Assembly: GCF_910596095.1 (NCBI RefSeq)
Contig: NC_056548.1
Location: 11,681,151-11,745,150, forward strand
Length of the DNA stretch: 64,000 nt
Reading direction: 5' to 3'
Origin: Thunnus maccoyii
Lineage: Eukaryota; Chordata; Actinopteri; Scombriformes; Scombridae
Of the stretch, positions 12,001-24,589 are shown piece after piece. The first letter of the stretch is position 1. The number at the start of each line of letters is the position of its first letter. The translations under genes were made by a program, and so were the position numbers. The notes under the pieces are model-generated. The model was not told where the DNA came from and did not search any database. It worked only from the letters and a program-made list of their open reading frames with translations.

Positions 12001-15000
12001 TACACATGAGGAAATTTATTAGACTACCTCTGGAAGCTTCATACAACTTTTCACATATTCAGTAGTGCTCCGCAAGACCTATAAACAGACTCTGATTTGT
12101 AAAATCTGTGGAGTTTCCCTTTAAAAAAAAGTACAGAAAAAAAGCTTGTCAATGACACCAACAGGGATCATGTGACTGGTTACTACCACCCATGGTTATA
12201 TCTGTGCACTGGACAATATATCAGACACAAATAAGCTATTTTGAATGCTTATGAGAATTAAATATAACAATATAAGAGCCTATATCATTTAGAAATCCCC
12301 CTCATATTGTAGACAGTGGATTATCTTGGCCTTTATTCTCATGATGTCTCTTTCTACTTCAGAAACTGGAAGATGCGCTGGTTCGTGCTGAGGGACAGCA
12401 AGCTGATGTACTACGATAATGATAGTGAGGAGAAGCTGAAGGGAACTATCGACATCCGGGCCGCCAAGTAAGATTCCAAGATGCTCCAGCACTAGAAAAC
12501 ACACACACACAATCGCTTATTCACAGTTTCTCTGTTTTCTAGACAACATTTCTCAGACATATTTGTGTATGTACAGGGAGATAGTGGATAATCATGAAAA
12601 GGAGAATGCTCTGAACATCGTGACAGACGAGAGGACCTATCAGGTGTTCGCTGAGTCGCCAGAGGATGCAAGGTGTGAAGGAGCCTCAAGTTTAACGTAG
12701 AAAACAGCAACTTGTTAATATTTGTATCCAAGTAGAAAGATATTCTTATTATTGATGACACCTCTGTCTCTGTTTAGCGGGTGGTTTAATGTGCTCAGTA
12801 AAGTGCGAGTGTGTACTCCTGAGCAGCTGCTGGAGATGTCCCATGAACAGGCCAACCCAAAGAACGCTGTGGTTAGTTTCTAAAAACATGATACCAGTAA
12901 CTTTCTATGTGTTAAAGTTATTCTTCTGTCCTTTTCCATTAATTTAAATTCTAGATCTAACACAATATGCATGTAAGAAAGCATATTTTCTGGCTTTTAC
13001 TATACACAATGTACAGTTTATTAGAAACAATATACATAACCATGCAAAAAGTTAAACGTTAGATCTCCTAATAATCACTGATATGTCACCATAGAAGCAA
13101 AAATGCAACATTACAGTCATTTCTGTTTTAAATTGTTCGCTTCTCCTTCTCCTTTCCATCTTCAGGGAACTCTTGACGTGGGGCTGATTGACTCTGTTTG
13201 TGCCTCTGACAACCCTGATCGGTAAGTTGGATCAACCATAAAAAAGACACAAACCCTGATTCACGTCAATCAGTCAATCAGTTATCTTATTTGTCCCCAA
13301 GGAGCAATTGGTTGTGCAGCAGTGTAACAAAACATCAATAAATACAAATAAAGAAGAGTACACAAATTAAAACCATTTAAAATGGTTTTAATATAAATAT
13401 ATAAATTATGTAAAATGTATTACGTAAGATTTGAGTCCTTAGTAGGTTTGTGTGCTCAAGTCACCTTTTCCTCGCAGTTGTTGAGTCCCCTTTGCATCTG
13501 TGGCACCATTTCTGTTGTTTGATTGGATATTTTTGAAATCCCCTGAATTTGACAGCAGAACGAAGCAATTCTACTGTTTTTTTAAGCATGTATGAAAAAA
13601 ATATATATTGCAGAGGCAATTTGTCCACTGAAAATAGCATCAATAGACCATCATTCAATGCAGCTACAGTTTTCATCCCTATAATCAATCAATTTGCAAA
13701 GTATTTCTTAATAAATTTGAACAAATGACACAGAACGGAACATTTCTATACATTTTATTTACACAACCTAAAGAATCTCTTGAGTATCTGGAGGTGGATC
13801 ATTTCATTTAAAAGTCTCTCACTTGACCTTTGCAGGCCAAACTCTTTTGTCATCATTACGGCCAACCGTGTGATCCACTGCAACAGTGACACACCGGAGG
13901 AGATGCATCACTGGATCAGTCTTTTGCAGAAACCCAAAGGGGACGCCAGGATCGATGGGCAGGAGTTCCTTGTCAGAGGTGAGAACTTCATTTCATCACT
14001 TTTTATAAATTCTTGGAACGTTGTAAGTCACGTAATATAGGCTTACTTTTAAATGGTTTTAATTGGTATTTAAAATGTGTCAAATTAAATTGGGTTTACA
14101 GGATATAAAGCTTAACATTGAAAATATTTGTGACAAAATAGGAAATATGAGGTTAAACGTATGTACAAAATATGATTTTTTTCAGAAACCATTTTATAAT
14201 TTTGTTGTCTCCGTTATGTTTGCAAGTAAGATCTTATCTTGTAACAGATTTCAGTAACATTTTGGTAAAATATAATGTGTTATCAGTCATTTAGACATGG
14301 AACAGTGAAACAACGATATCTCAATTTGAAAATACGAGGCAATATATATTCCTCTAATATTTCTTCCTTTTCTTTCCGCCTCTTTCCCTCCATCTCTCTT
14401 CCCGTCTCATCATCTTTCAGGCTGGCTGCAAAAGGAGATGAAGACGAATACTAAGAGCACCTCCCTGAAGCTGAAGAAGCGCTGGTTTGTTTTGACCCAC
14501 AACTCCCTGGATTACTACAAGAGCTCAGAGCGTAACTCCTCCAAGATGGGAACTCTGGTCCTTAACTCCCTCTGTTCCATCATTCAGCCGGATGAACGCG
14601 TACACAGAGAGACAGGTGAGAGAAGAGAAGGGGCGGGAAAAGGCAGAAAGGGCAGGTTTAATTAGGGATTAGATGTAGTGAGAGGATTCTCGTTTTACAA
14701 TTATAGACATGAGAAATGTACTAGTAACCAGAGAATTATTGTACTGTCGAACTTAATTATTCCCTCAGTTGAAATATTTTTTATTTAATTTTAATAATGC
14801 TGATCGAGTCCTGATTTTACAGGCTACTGGAACATCATAGTGTACGGAAGGAAGCATTCCTACCGCCTCTATACCAAGATGCTGAATGAGGCCATGAGGT
14901 GGACAGCCGCCATACAGGGAGTCATTGACAGCAAGACCCCCATTGAAACTCCAACTCTGCAGCTCATTAGAGACATCAAGGTAAAGCACACACACAAACA

Positions 15001-18000
15001 CACACACACACATAGCAAGTGAACACAAGATTTTAAAATTTTTAAAAGAAAATGTGTCCTTGCAGGAGAACAGCGTGAACCCAGACATAGTGGAGCAGAT
15101 GTACAGGAGGAACCCCATCCTCAGATACACTCAGCATCCTCTGCACTCCCCTCTACTACCACTCCCTTATGGAGAGGTGACCAGCCGTGAGTAAAACACC
15201 AAACTCAGCAACCCACATCCTGAAAACAACTTTTATGTTTTCCTCAGTGTCTTCCTTGTCTTCTTCTTCTCATACAAATTATGTGCATTAAAAATCTTCT
15301 GTGCATCCGTGTGACTTCCCTCTGCAGGACAAAACTGAAGCTTTCACTTAAATTGTTGCCTGTAGACAAAAAAAGGCAATTGTGTTGCAAAATTCACTAT
15401 TCCAATGATTTGATAACTTTTGCTTTGGCCAGTAAAAAGATTAAGACGAAGATGAAGTCACACTGACAGATAGATCATGTGACTGAATATAAGTTTTCCA
15501 TGGGGAAACAGTGGAAAAAAGTGAAAACAATAAGAGAATTTAATATGCTCATTATGTGCACGAATACAGACACTAAATTGCATGAAGAACACAGAAAGGG
15601 CTTGGATCAGCAATGCATTTTTACACTTGGCGTTCTTCACCAGGCAGCACTGTTAGATTTATGCTCATGTATCTCTAGAAATAGAGAAAATGCAAGAAAT
15701 GATGTGTACAAAACAATAATGGGATGCTCACATTATTGATACAGAGTATTTGACATGTTGCCTTTAAGCTTAGTGACATATTAAACACAAGGACAATATA
15801 CAATACACTCATGTAAGGGGTAGAACATGTTAAAAAACATATAGTCTGAAAATATGTCCAAAAAAGGTGATAAGACATAATATACATAACTATATTTGCA
15901 CATGTATTACAAGAGGAGTTTAAATGAGACAAGTTCTAATTCCTCATTAAGCCCAAGGGGAGACACTGTTCCCAGCCTGAGTATCCATCTTGCCTCCGTT
16001 TGTAAGTGGTGATGTGTTCTTCGTGCCATTTAGTGCCTTTATTTGTGCACATAATGAACTTGACTTTTTAACAGTCCTTTGATGTCATTGCTGCTACTGC
16101 TGTCATGTATGGTATTATTAATAAGTTGCAATTATATTTTTTCTTCTTTGCTGAACATTTCTCATATCTTTGTTCATCTTTCTTTTCTTTTCTTTCTATC
16201 GGTGTGTAGTACACAGGCAGCAGGGTTACGCCAGTCTGCAGGATGAGGCAGTGCGAGTTTTCAACTCACTGCAGGAGATGGAGACGCTGGCAGACACGGT
16301 GCCCATCATTCAGGGCATCCTGCAGACCTGCCAGGACCTGCGCCCTCTCAGGGATGAGGTACTTTGTTACTTCTCAAGGAAACTTGCTGCATTGATCCCA
16401 ACAACAACAACATCTGCCCTATGTTTATATGGTATTACAACAGAATTTAAATTAAATAGAGAATACACAGCGGTGTGTAATAGCCTCAAAGAGCCTCAAA
16501 AATAGGTTGTTTATAGTTTAAGTTCTTATAGAAAAAATAGGAAAAACAACACTCTGCAACACTTCCACCTGCCAATTTAATGCACTTTGTTAGAAGTTGT
16601 GCCTCAGTGCTTTTTCCACCACAACATTCAGTGTAATGAACATAATGATCGGATGTATTTGCAGAGGTTTTGACACACTTGGTTGCTGCTAAACGTTGAT
16701 CAATATTTTGTTTTTCAGGTATATTGTCAAGTGATCAAGCAGACCAATCATGTGCCTCAGCCGAACAGCCCAGCCAATCGGGCACACTGGCACCTGCTCA
16801 CCTGCATGAGCTGCACCTTCCTACCTAGTCGAGCCATTCTCAGATACCTCCGATTCCACCTCAAGAGGTGTGTGTGTGTGTCCTCAGCATGAAGCAAGCC
16901 TCTTTGATACATTATCCATCAAATAAATGAATATTAAATGTGTGATGCGTGTTTGTGTCAGGGTACGTGAGCGTTATCCCGGCACGGAAATCGAGCGCTA
17001 CGCCAGTTTCATCGGGGAATCCCTGAAGAAGACCAAGACTCGTGAGTTTGTTCCCTCACAGGAGGAGATTGCCGCCCTGCTGGTGAGACAGGAGATGAGC
17101 ACCACCGTCTACTGCCACGGAGGAGGCTCCTGCAAGATCTCCATCAATTCACACACCACAGCTGGAGAGGTGCACATGAACACTCATGCACACACGCATA
17201 TACTGACAATCTCAGAAGGATGTTTTTCAGACACTTTGAAGGACACACATGAACAATACTGGCAATAGCAACTAGATTTGTCACTGGTTTCTTGTAATTT
17301 TCGTTACAATACTGATTTTTTTTCTCTCTTCAATTCATTCAAATGAATGAATTGCATCTGTACTGTTACAAACTAGTCAATGTTTTCATGTTGCTGCTGC
17401 AGGTTGTGGAGAAGCTGATCAGAGGTTTGGCCATGGAGGAAAGCAAGAACCTGTTCTCTCTGTTTGAACACAACTCCTTCACAGACCGAGCTTTGGAAAG
17501 CAGAGTGATTGTTGCAGATGTACTGGCCAAGTTTGAAAGGTATCTCATTTTCTACAAGTTTAAGTTTTTCAGATGTACAGATTTTACAGACAAAAATCTA
17601 AGAGGTCTTAAGTTTAAATGGTTAAATACTGATTTAGTTTTGTTATTAACAGCATATTGGGTCTGTTTTTATGTGTGTTTATGTGCTTGGAAACTGAGTC
17701 TACTGTATATATTCTTCCAGACTGGCAGGCAGTGAAGAAGAGGAGGAAGAAGGAGAATGGAAACTCTATTTCAAGCTCTACTGCTTCTTGGATGTGGAGA
17801 GCATGCCGAAAGAAGGAGTGGAGTTTGCTTTCATGTTTGAGCAGGTGAGCTTTACGGCACAGCGCAGATATGACAAATAAATGTGAGCAGGCAGGATAAC
17901 TGTGTGATAGTGTTAGGGTAGTTATTCTGAAAAAAAAAAAGATCATTTACCACTAATTATGGTATTTTCTCCACATTTTAACAAGATTACTCATGTTTCT

Positions 18001-21000
18001 CTTGCTTTTGACTTCACTTTTAAGTTTTTTAAATTTTCTACAACCAAAATATAATCTGTATGATTGAAAAGTCTGTTTCATTCAGAAAAAAGATAGATTA
18101 TTGAGTTCACTACTGTGGACAGATTATTTTTGACATAGACAGAAATTGAATCATGTGGTAATATTGTTAACTTTTTGTGGAATTAAATAAAAATAAAGCA
18201 GATTCATCCACATGTAGAAGCATCTTTCTCCACTGCCATTTTTAAGTTTTCTTCTGTTTTTAAATTCTTTCCATCTCTTGTTTTAAATGCAACAGAGAAT
18301 AATCATGAGTGAATAATATATTACATAGCACAAATAAAATGTTTCCTGTTCAGTAACTAGTTCAAAATAATGTGTGATAACCCTGAGCAGTGATGTTTTG
18401 TTTTCTTATGGAGAAAGCTGAGAGATTTTTCCATCTTTCTCTCTCAGGCCCACGAGTCTTTGATAAGTGGACACTTCCCAGCCTCAGAGGAGACTTTGCA
18501 GCATCTGGCCGCGTTACGTCTCCAGTATCTCCACGGTGACGGGGCAGGTCGGGCTGGATGGAGCCTGGGAAGTGTTTATCCAATCGGACGTCTCCGCAAT
18601 CGCATCCTACACTCCACCAAGCCGGGCGTGGGGGCGGCAGGTGGAGTGGGAGGAGGTGGACCAGGAGGAGCAGGAGATGGGAAGGGTACAATAGGAGGCC
18701 CGGGCGGCGTCGGCATAGGGGCAGAGAAACGAAAGACCCCGAGCTTCCTGGATGGCACCCTGAGGAGAAGCTTCAAGACTGGTTCACTGAAGAAGCAGAA
18801 GGTCAGTGATTGTAGAGAAGAAAGACTGTACTGGTGGTTTCGCATGTTTTTCCCCATTTAATACAACTCATTTCCTATCATTCAGTTATAACATAACATT
18901 GATAGAAAAAGTGCAGTGTTGCACAATTCAAGCAGGTTTCATGAAGCTACTAATGGATTTTCATAAGGTATGAAAATGAATGAAATGAATAGCTGCCTGT
19001 AACATAGGAAAAACACATTCAAACATTTAAACAATAAAGCATGAGTTCAAGAATAGTATGCAAAAATGTTATAAAAAATATGAAGTACATATGATTTCTA
19101 GTTAAAGAGCTAAAATGTATTAAATCAGCTATGTCAACAAGTAAAAGATAACCCCTAAATTCAAACTTTTACTATTTTCTATTGACTTTTAGTTAAATAA
19201 AAGCAATAATTTAAAGGTTCTCCTTTGGCTGAATTATTGATGCATTATTTTTTGTGGTTTAACATTATTTGAAGGTGGTCCACATGGCAGTAAGACTAAC
19301 TATTTTATACAGTATATTGTTTGAATTAAATAACTTATACAAATAACATTTTGATTGATAGATTTAGTTAATTGTTCATTTGATTCAGTTTAATTTACAC
19401 TGTAGCAATTAATCAATTTGTGAGTCCATTATTTTAAAAGAGCACTTTCATATTTTCATTTCTAGAATGAAACTAATGTTTCTCAGTTGACATGAATATA
19501 ATTTCAGCCAAGTCGCTGCCTTGAGCTGAACTTGAGTTGCAGCTTAGTTGGTGTTAATGAATTTGGTGGTTGTTGGATAATAAATAATTAAACTCTCTTG
19601 GCTAGTCTCTGTTGTCTTAATAAAAGTACTTTCATTCTGGGCTCAGGAGGCAGTTGTACACACATGCACAGAATGCTGTACACACAAAGCTGCATATACA
19701 AAATCTTAAAGATCAACACCAGACGTCTTCTCTTATATCAAAACAAGCTCATAAACTGACATAAACAGCTCATCAAGTTATCTATGGCTGGAATCAGTTA
19801 TTGCAAAACACACTAATAAGAGATGAGCCCCTGCAAGCCCACATCTAATCCTTGCAGCTGGCCCATCTGGCCCCCATTAAGCGTGACAGGGAAGTTACAT
19901 GACTGTTTAGGCCATACAAGTCATCTTGACCTTATAATGATTCAGCATTTCAGTACACGTTCTCTGTAAATTTGTGATCTATAATTTTACACCGGTCCAC
20001 AGGGGAGGAAGGTTATTCTGAATTTTGAAGCTGGAATACCTCATCCAGGAGCTGTCTGTTTCCTGTAGTTTCTGAGCATCGCCATGTGGTGGTACAATGT
20101 GACATATCTGACATGACAGGAGATTTGTTCAACACTGATTTGCATTGATCTCTGCATTCTGCTGCATTCTCATAAGCTCGGTAAAATAACTCTCTTGCGC
20201 TGCTAAATGACAGTTGACTGGATTTCTGGCTGCCTGACTCTCTGACTGACTGATTTATAGTTTGGCAGGACATTCATTCACTGAGTGGCTGTGTGGTTGC
20301 AGGTGGAGGAGGAGCAGATGCTGGAGATGTGGGTGAAGGAGGAGACGTCTGCCACACGGACCAGTGTTTTGGAGAAGTGGACTCGGCTGCAGGGCATGCC
20401 CCAGCACCAGGCCATGCTTAAATATATGAGCATCATTAAGGAGTGGCCTGGATACGGATCTACTCTGTTTGATGTGGAGGTCAGAAATTTATAAGATAAA
20501 TTAAATGGATTTTTGCAAATATAAAACTGAAAAGGCCTGACAAGTAACCTCTTCTTTTCCTTCCTTCTTTTATTTCCTCCATCTCTGTAGTGTAAAGAGG
20601 GTGGTTTCCCTCATGATCTGTGGCTGAGTGTAAGTGCTGACAACGTGTCTGTGTATAAACGAGGTGAACCCAAACCGCTGGAGACCTTCCAGTATGAACA
20701 CATCACTTTCTTCGGAGCGTCACAGCTCTGCACCTACAAGATCATCGTGGACGAGAGAGAGATGTTCTTCGAGACTCCACTGGTGAGAGTTTTATTTCTA
20801 AATATAAACAGTTTTGTTTCTTTTCATATTTTCTTCATCTTTTTAGGGCAGCAACTAAGGATTATATTCATTATCAGTATTTTATTGATTAGTCATTTGG
20901 TCTGTAAAATGTCAGAACATGGTGACATCTTCAAACAGCTTGTTTTGTCTGAGCAACAGTCTGCAGATTACAGATACGTAGTTCACAATTGATATATTGA

Positions 21001-22023
21001 CTAAGCTCTGGTCCCTTTTTTGTGTTTCCTTTACTTGATCTTGTTATTCTTGTTTGCTTCATCTAGTCTGCCTGTTTATGATTACACCTGACTGACTGAA
21101 TTTGAAGTTTTATTATCATACAGTGGGCTATGTCCGTTATGTGTGGAAGATTTAAAATGCCCAAAATAAAAACAAATCAAATAATTAAATAAAGTGAAAT
21201 GTTTTGTGAAAGGCTGTCTGTCTTTGCTTGTGGTTCAACCCCCAAGCTGTGATTGGACAGTTTTCCATTCTGGTATGGAGGATGCGTCACCAATCTGAAA
21301 AAAGAAAGAGCTCCCCCACACCTCCTCATGAAAACTAAAGATAGTGGGTACATCTCAAGTCTCTTAATTTATGTCTCCTCTCTCCTCGCTTGGTTTCCTT
21401 GCGTCTCTCCTTGCATCCACGGTGGGAGGGACTAAGACGCAAGGAAAAGACGCAAGTGAGGGAAACGTGGATGCAATTTAAGAGACTTGGGATGCACCCA
21501 GTGTTTCGTATTCAGCACTGGGAGATCTATGCTACCATCTACTGGACAACTGTGAAATGCAGTTCATCTCTTTACTTTGTTTTCTGTTTTCTGATTTGAT
21601 TTTAACACTGTGTGGAAATTCATGTCACAATGAAAAACAATAAATTTAGTCGTAAAAATTTACAAGCTAAATTTAATTGTCCTTTAACATATGTATTTCA
21701 TGTAATTATGACACAGTAAATGCATACATAAAAAGGAAATACAATTAACAATGTGTATTGTATTTCACTTTATGTCATCGTTTTACTTTTCTTTTTTTTA
21801 GGCATTTTAAATCTTCCATACTTATCTTGTTGTCTTAATTGTTAGAACAACTTTAAATGCAGTCATGCAGCCAGATGAGGACACATATTAATCCACCACA
21901 CCATTTTTCACTCTTTAGGTTGGGGAGATCACCAAGATCATGAGGGCCTACATTAACATGATGGTGAAGAAACGTTGCAGCATCATGTCCGTGACCAGCG
22001 TCACCAGTTCCTGGGTCAGGTGA
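1..22023 (+). CDS. myo10: Unconventional myosin-X (myo10 or myo10-like), 5' part missing
   Basis: Myosin X is an actin-based, PI(3,4,5)P3-regulated motor that moves to filopodial tips and carries integrins and Ena/VASP proteins. Forty coding exons join in frame from the codon at 5 to the TGA at 22021-22023, giving 6,000 nt (1,999 residues). Comparison with mammalian myosin X suggests about 93 N-terminal residues lie upstream. The order is motor, three IQ motifs, charged helix/coiled coil, PEST-like segment, split PH1/PH2, PH3, MyTH4, FERM. Bases 1-4 (tcag) are probably the end of the preceding intron. The tail has a long proline-rich tract and the FERM region a glycine-rich stretch, neither of which I recall in mammalian MYO10. 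Whether this is the myo10 orthologue or a teleost paralogue cannot be settled here. Exons are listed in the domain entries below. Confidence 0.95.
265..1291. mobile_element. TIR DNA element in myo10 intron 1 (about 1.03 kb)
   Basis: Perfect 15-bp terminal inverted repeats bound the segment: GGGCCTCATGCAAGA at 265-279 and its reverse complement at 1277-1291. It lies wholly within the intron 193-2006. An 82-codon reading frame at 1008-1256 inside it has no recognised domain. The target-site duplication is unclear (aatgac before, aatgtc after). It is probably a non-autonomous DNA transposon, perhaps Harbinger-like from the GGGCCTCAT end, which I recall from other fish repeats. Confidence 0.65.
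2150..2375. repeat. Imperfect inverted-repeat element (MITE-like) in myo10 intron 2
   Basis: AGTGTTTATTAATG near 2198 is mirrored by CATTAATAAACACT near 2315, and the AT-rich outer flanks are loosely complementary. Autonomous coding is absent. Boundaries are approximate. Confidence 0.45.
3460..3473 (+). other. myo10: myo10 14-nt microexon
   Basis: Upstream exon 3213-3337 ends ...GTT GAC T with donor gtatcc. This exon follows tttcag, supplies AT TTA CTG GAA AAG, and is followed by gtaaac. The next exon (3602) begins AAC CGA GTT. Joined, they encode the expected myosin sequence [20 protein letters not shown] with no frame break. Skipping the exon would remove YLLEK and shift the frame. Confidence 0.92.
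7721..8056 (+). repeat. Dispersed repeat, 'GCTGCAACTAACGATTA' family, copy 1
   Basis: Begins tgctgcaacaaatgatta and ends with alternating ttaattttctg..atcaactaatcaatt. It matches by eye the layout of copies near 20846, 24590, 28738, 28968 (reverse) and 37548. It sits in the myo10 intron 7575-8197. I recall this as an abundant percomorph repeat but cannot name the class. Confidence 0.6.
8937..9790 (+). other. myo10: myo10 neck: IQ motifs and charged helix/coiled coil
   Basis: Exons 8937-9043, 9136-9427 and the first part of 9582-10466. After [19 protein letters not shown] come three IQ-like repeats, the clearest being [14 protein letters not shown], which should bind calmodulin-type light chains. 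They are followed by a K/E/R-rich run ([19 protein letters not shown]) typical of a single alpha-helix lever extension. A heptad-like segment follows ([18 protein letters not shown]), matching the position of the antiparallel dimerisation coiled coil of myosin X. The intron 9428-9581 uses a GC donor (GAG|gcaagt). Confidence 0.88.
9790..10789 (+). other. myo10: myo10 proline-rich / PEST-like tail segment
   Basis: Rest of exon 9582-10466 plus exon 10666-10789. Runs of 5-8 prolines between 9933 and 10185 are separated by short Ala/Gly/acidic linkers ([50 protein letters not shown]). An acidic Ser/Thr-rich PEST-like region follows ([26 protein letters not shown]), which corresponds to the PEST region of mammalian myosin X. 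The polyproline tract resembles a formin FH1 region. The following exon leads straight into the first PH half. Confidence 0.88.
10740..14980 (+). other. myo10: myo10 PH domains (PH1 split around PH2, then PH3)
   Basis: Exons 10967-11105, 12363-12467, 12577-12672, 12778-12871, 13166-13221, 13836-13978, 14421-14615, 14823-14980. PH1 begins at [12 protein letters not shown]...[12 protein letters not shown]2 follows ([27 protein letters not shown]) and is the PI(3,4,5)P3-binding module in the family. The C-terminal half of PH1 is [15 protein letters not shown]...[12 protein letters not shown]3 starts GWLQKEM and includes [19 protein letters not shown], ending [18 protein letters not shown]. The basic strand 1/2 residues are preserved. 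The split arrangement is as in vertebrate myosin X. Confidence 0.9.
11660..12122 (-). repeat. Dispersed element in myo10 intron 23, reverse orientation
   Basis: The ends are similar inverted repeats: aaagagaactcctctgattta at the left and taaaatctgtggagtttccctt at the right. The interior (ctacattacccacagtgcaactt; cctcaagttacacatgagg) matches, from memory, a common percomorph repeat read on the - strand. The rest of intron 11106-12362 shows nothing else. Confidence 0.5.
20846..20995 (+). repeat. Dispersed repeat, 'GCTGCAACTAACGATTA' family, truncated copy 2
   Basis: gggcagcaactaaggattatattcattatc ... gtctgtaaaatgtcagaacatggtgac matches the first half of the family. It lies in the last myo10 intron (20783-21918). 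Confidence 0.55.
21345..21500. mobile_element. Short palindromic MITE in the last myo10 intron
   Basis: The left end TGGGTACATCTCAAGTCTCT is matched by the reverse complement of the right end (agagacttgggatgcaccca), differing at two positions. The interior repeats ttccttgcgtct / agacgcaagga in inverted order. About 156 bp, non-coding. No convincing target duplication. Confidence 0.65.
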
Positions 22024-23840
22024 TCACCACCAGCCAGTCAGAGCCCTTGGTTCTTCCAGCGGCAACAGATGCCTCAGCCTCCCTCCCTCCTCCCCTCTGC
22101 ATTGGTTGGTTGGTTTTGATGGAGGCAGTCGCACCAACCAGCTAATCCTCTAGGTTGAATCAAGAGTGGAGGGTGAGCATCTATAGAGTGTGGATAAAGA
22201 AAGATAGAAGTGGACACAGAAGCCAAATGCACACTCTGCTGGCCTGGGTTTCACTTGGGATAGGGATCAATATCTTTTGGGAATCAAGTCTATTTAAAAA
22301 CGAGCATGACAAAGAAGCAACCTGTATTTTTGGGACAGTCCTTTCAAACACATAATCCCAGTTGTAGAACTGCATGTAGATGTTCAAGCACACTCCAAAC
22401 TTCTCTCCGTTTTTCCTTTCTGGACCAAACTCAGTAATAACAAGCACAACCTACCACTCACTGAGCCACCCAAGTCCCAGTTTGTCCCAGGTGGCTCCCT
22501 TTCCCCCTCCCCCCAGTGCACTGCCAGACAGAAGAAAGCCACACGTTCTCAGTTATATTTGTTTTTGGCTCTTTCTTTCTCTCTCTATCACTCCTCCAAT
22601 GTCAGAGTCTCTCTCTTTCTCTTCACATGCATTCGTCCTCACTCCTGTTGCATCTTGTTTGCTGTTTGGTATTAAGTTATTACGCTGAATTCTTGTTATT
22701 GCTTGCTTTCTCTCTGTTGTTCTCACGCCGTCTTTTATCTGTGACATCAGCTATATTACATCCGTTGTGACTGAGAAAAAGGACTCAATGATGATTCTTC
22801 TTCAGGGGCTGCTTAATGGGAAAATCAGCTCTCAGCCCACCAAACGACATAGTGTTCACTCGATCGCTCATCAGTGCCACCGTGTGGCCATACAAGAAGA
22901 AAAATACAGCCAAAGGAAGTGGCTTTAAATATTTCTGAACAATATCATATAGATTTTCTTGAGAGGAAGAAGTCGAGGTTTCGCTTTGGAGGCTCTCCGG
23001 TCATGTTTAACTTGACATGGTTTCCCTATCTACGTATTATAGAAAACACGCACTGCATAATTCTACTGTATATTCACACACGTGTACACATAAACTGAAC
23101 CGACATGTATCGTTTTGTACTGTATATCACACATTATAAGAGTTATTATTGAATATCGGTGGCCACTGCACTGTACAGTATATAGATGCCATAACTAAAT
23201 ACAATGTGACACCTCTCGTGTAAAATACATGCAAGTGAATGGTGTTAATGACCACTGTATGTCTGAATATGATGCCAACATTGTTCACTGGCTGTGCCAT
23301 TAATGTGACTCAAAGAGGAATAAGAGTTAGTAAAACGCAGACCATAATGAGACTCTTCACAGTGTTTTGGTCGATTTATCATTGTTGTTATCTGTGGGAC
23401 TCACTCTACTGCGTTAATCGGAGCCATAAAATAATGTATATCCTTGTCTGCTCATGCTATTCTCACTTTTTTTTCTTTGCTAAGAAGATCAGTGACTTAA
23501 ACAATGATGCATAAGCGCTCCAGTCTGTCTGTGTTTCCAACCTGTTTATGAACATGTGACTTTTATTACCGATATTATTACTGTATGCCCCCTGTTATCT
23601 TAACCACCCTGAAGTGCTGTGTCTGGAATGCTGCTGCCGCGTGTGTGTGAGTGTATTAATGGTGTAATCCAAATAGTTGGAAAAAAGGAAGAAAAAAGGG
23701 AATGAGAAATGAGAAAAGAGAAATAATTTTACTGAGTGTATTCCTTGGAAATATTTACATGACTAACCTTTGCAAAGAATGGTGTTGTGATCGTGAGTTA
23801 AAGGGAAGAGCATGGAACTGGAGGGAGGGAGGGTCGAGGG

Positions 23841-23854
23841 TTATTTATTTATTA
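23841..23854 (+). promoter_or_regulatory. AU-rich element in myo10 3' UTR
   Basis: TTATTTATTTATTA contains overlapping ATTTA pentamers and the TTATTTATT nonamer typical of mRNA-destabilising AREs. It is only relevant if the transcript really extends this far. Confidence 0.4.
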
Positions 23855-24589
23855 ATGTACTGTATGTATTGCCAGGTGTGTTTCGGAGGGATGGATAGTG
23901 TATTTAAAGATATAATGGAATTTTTAAGTCTCAGTGTTAAGACGAGCAGATAAGACACTGTGAGGATACGGGCTCGGAAATGGTCTAATATGGGATTTTG
24001 CTGACAGTCATCACTGGTTTGTGCGTGTGTGAGTGTGTGTGTGTGTGTGTTTTGGACTGAAAGTAAAGTCACTGTTCTGTCAACATCACCTGACGCTGAG
24101 GCACTGCAGGTAGATGGCAGCATCCCTGATGTACAACAGCTCTAAAGGACAAAACCACTTTGTAAACAAAGTGTTTTCCCACATCGGATATCCAGGGGGA
24201 ATACTTAGGTAACACAGAGAAATACAGTCCAATTAATTTTCTAATTTGGCTAAGCTAAAAGGTCTAGTTTCTGTGTCAATGATCATTTTAATATTTATCT
24301 TTTCATGCCAGACATTTAAGTGAGGTTGAACTTCTTAAGGGGAAAAAGTCTGTCGTCTATCTGGAGTGCCGTAGCCAGGATTTTAGAAATACTGAGGTCA
24401 TGAGTCCAAGATGGTCAACCCCCAATCCTGCAGAAAATTAGCCAGATCAATTACATTGATTTAATTCCTCAACATGTTTTAAATGCAGTTTCTCCAAACT
24501 TCGGTGATTAAAGTTTGGATGGGGAAATACCGAATCAATTATTTATTCAGCCTCAAGTATTAAAATTTAAACATATTGAGTCTAACGAT

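Larger units (their letters stand above)
15066..22023 (+). other. myo10: myo10 MyTH4-FERM cargo region, exons 31-40
   Basis: Exons 15066-15186, 16210-16358, 16719-16867, 16962-17169, 17403-17539, 17721-17844, 18448-18801, 20303-20479, 20591-20782, 21919-22023. MyTH4 runs from about [21 protein letters not shown] through [19 protein letters not shown] and [19 protein letters not shown]. The FERM domain starts near [14 protein letters not shown] and continues through [47 protein letters not shown] and [18 protein letters not shown]. The module binds microtubules, integrin beta tails and netrin receptors in the family. Exon 18448-18801 carries a Gly-rich stretch (18622-18723) where mammals have a short linker. 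The protein ends [11 protein letters not shown]. Confidence 0.92.

Noticed and set aside
13260..13330. Repeat-like string (tttgtccccaaggagcaatt)
   Set aside because: Resembles a known fish repeat fragment but is too short and boundary-less to annotate.
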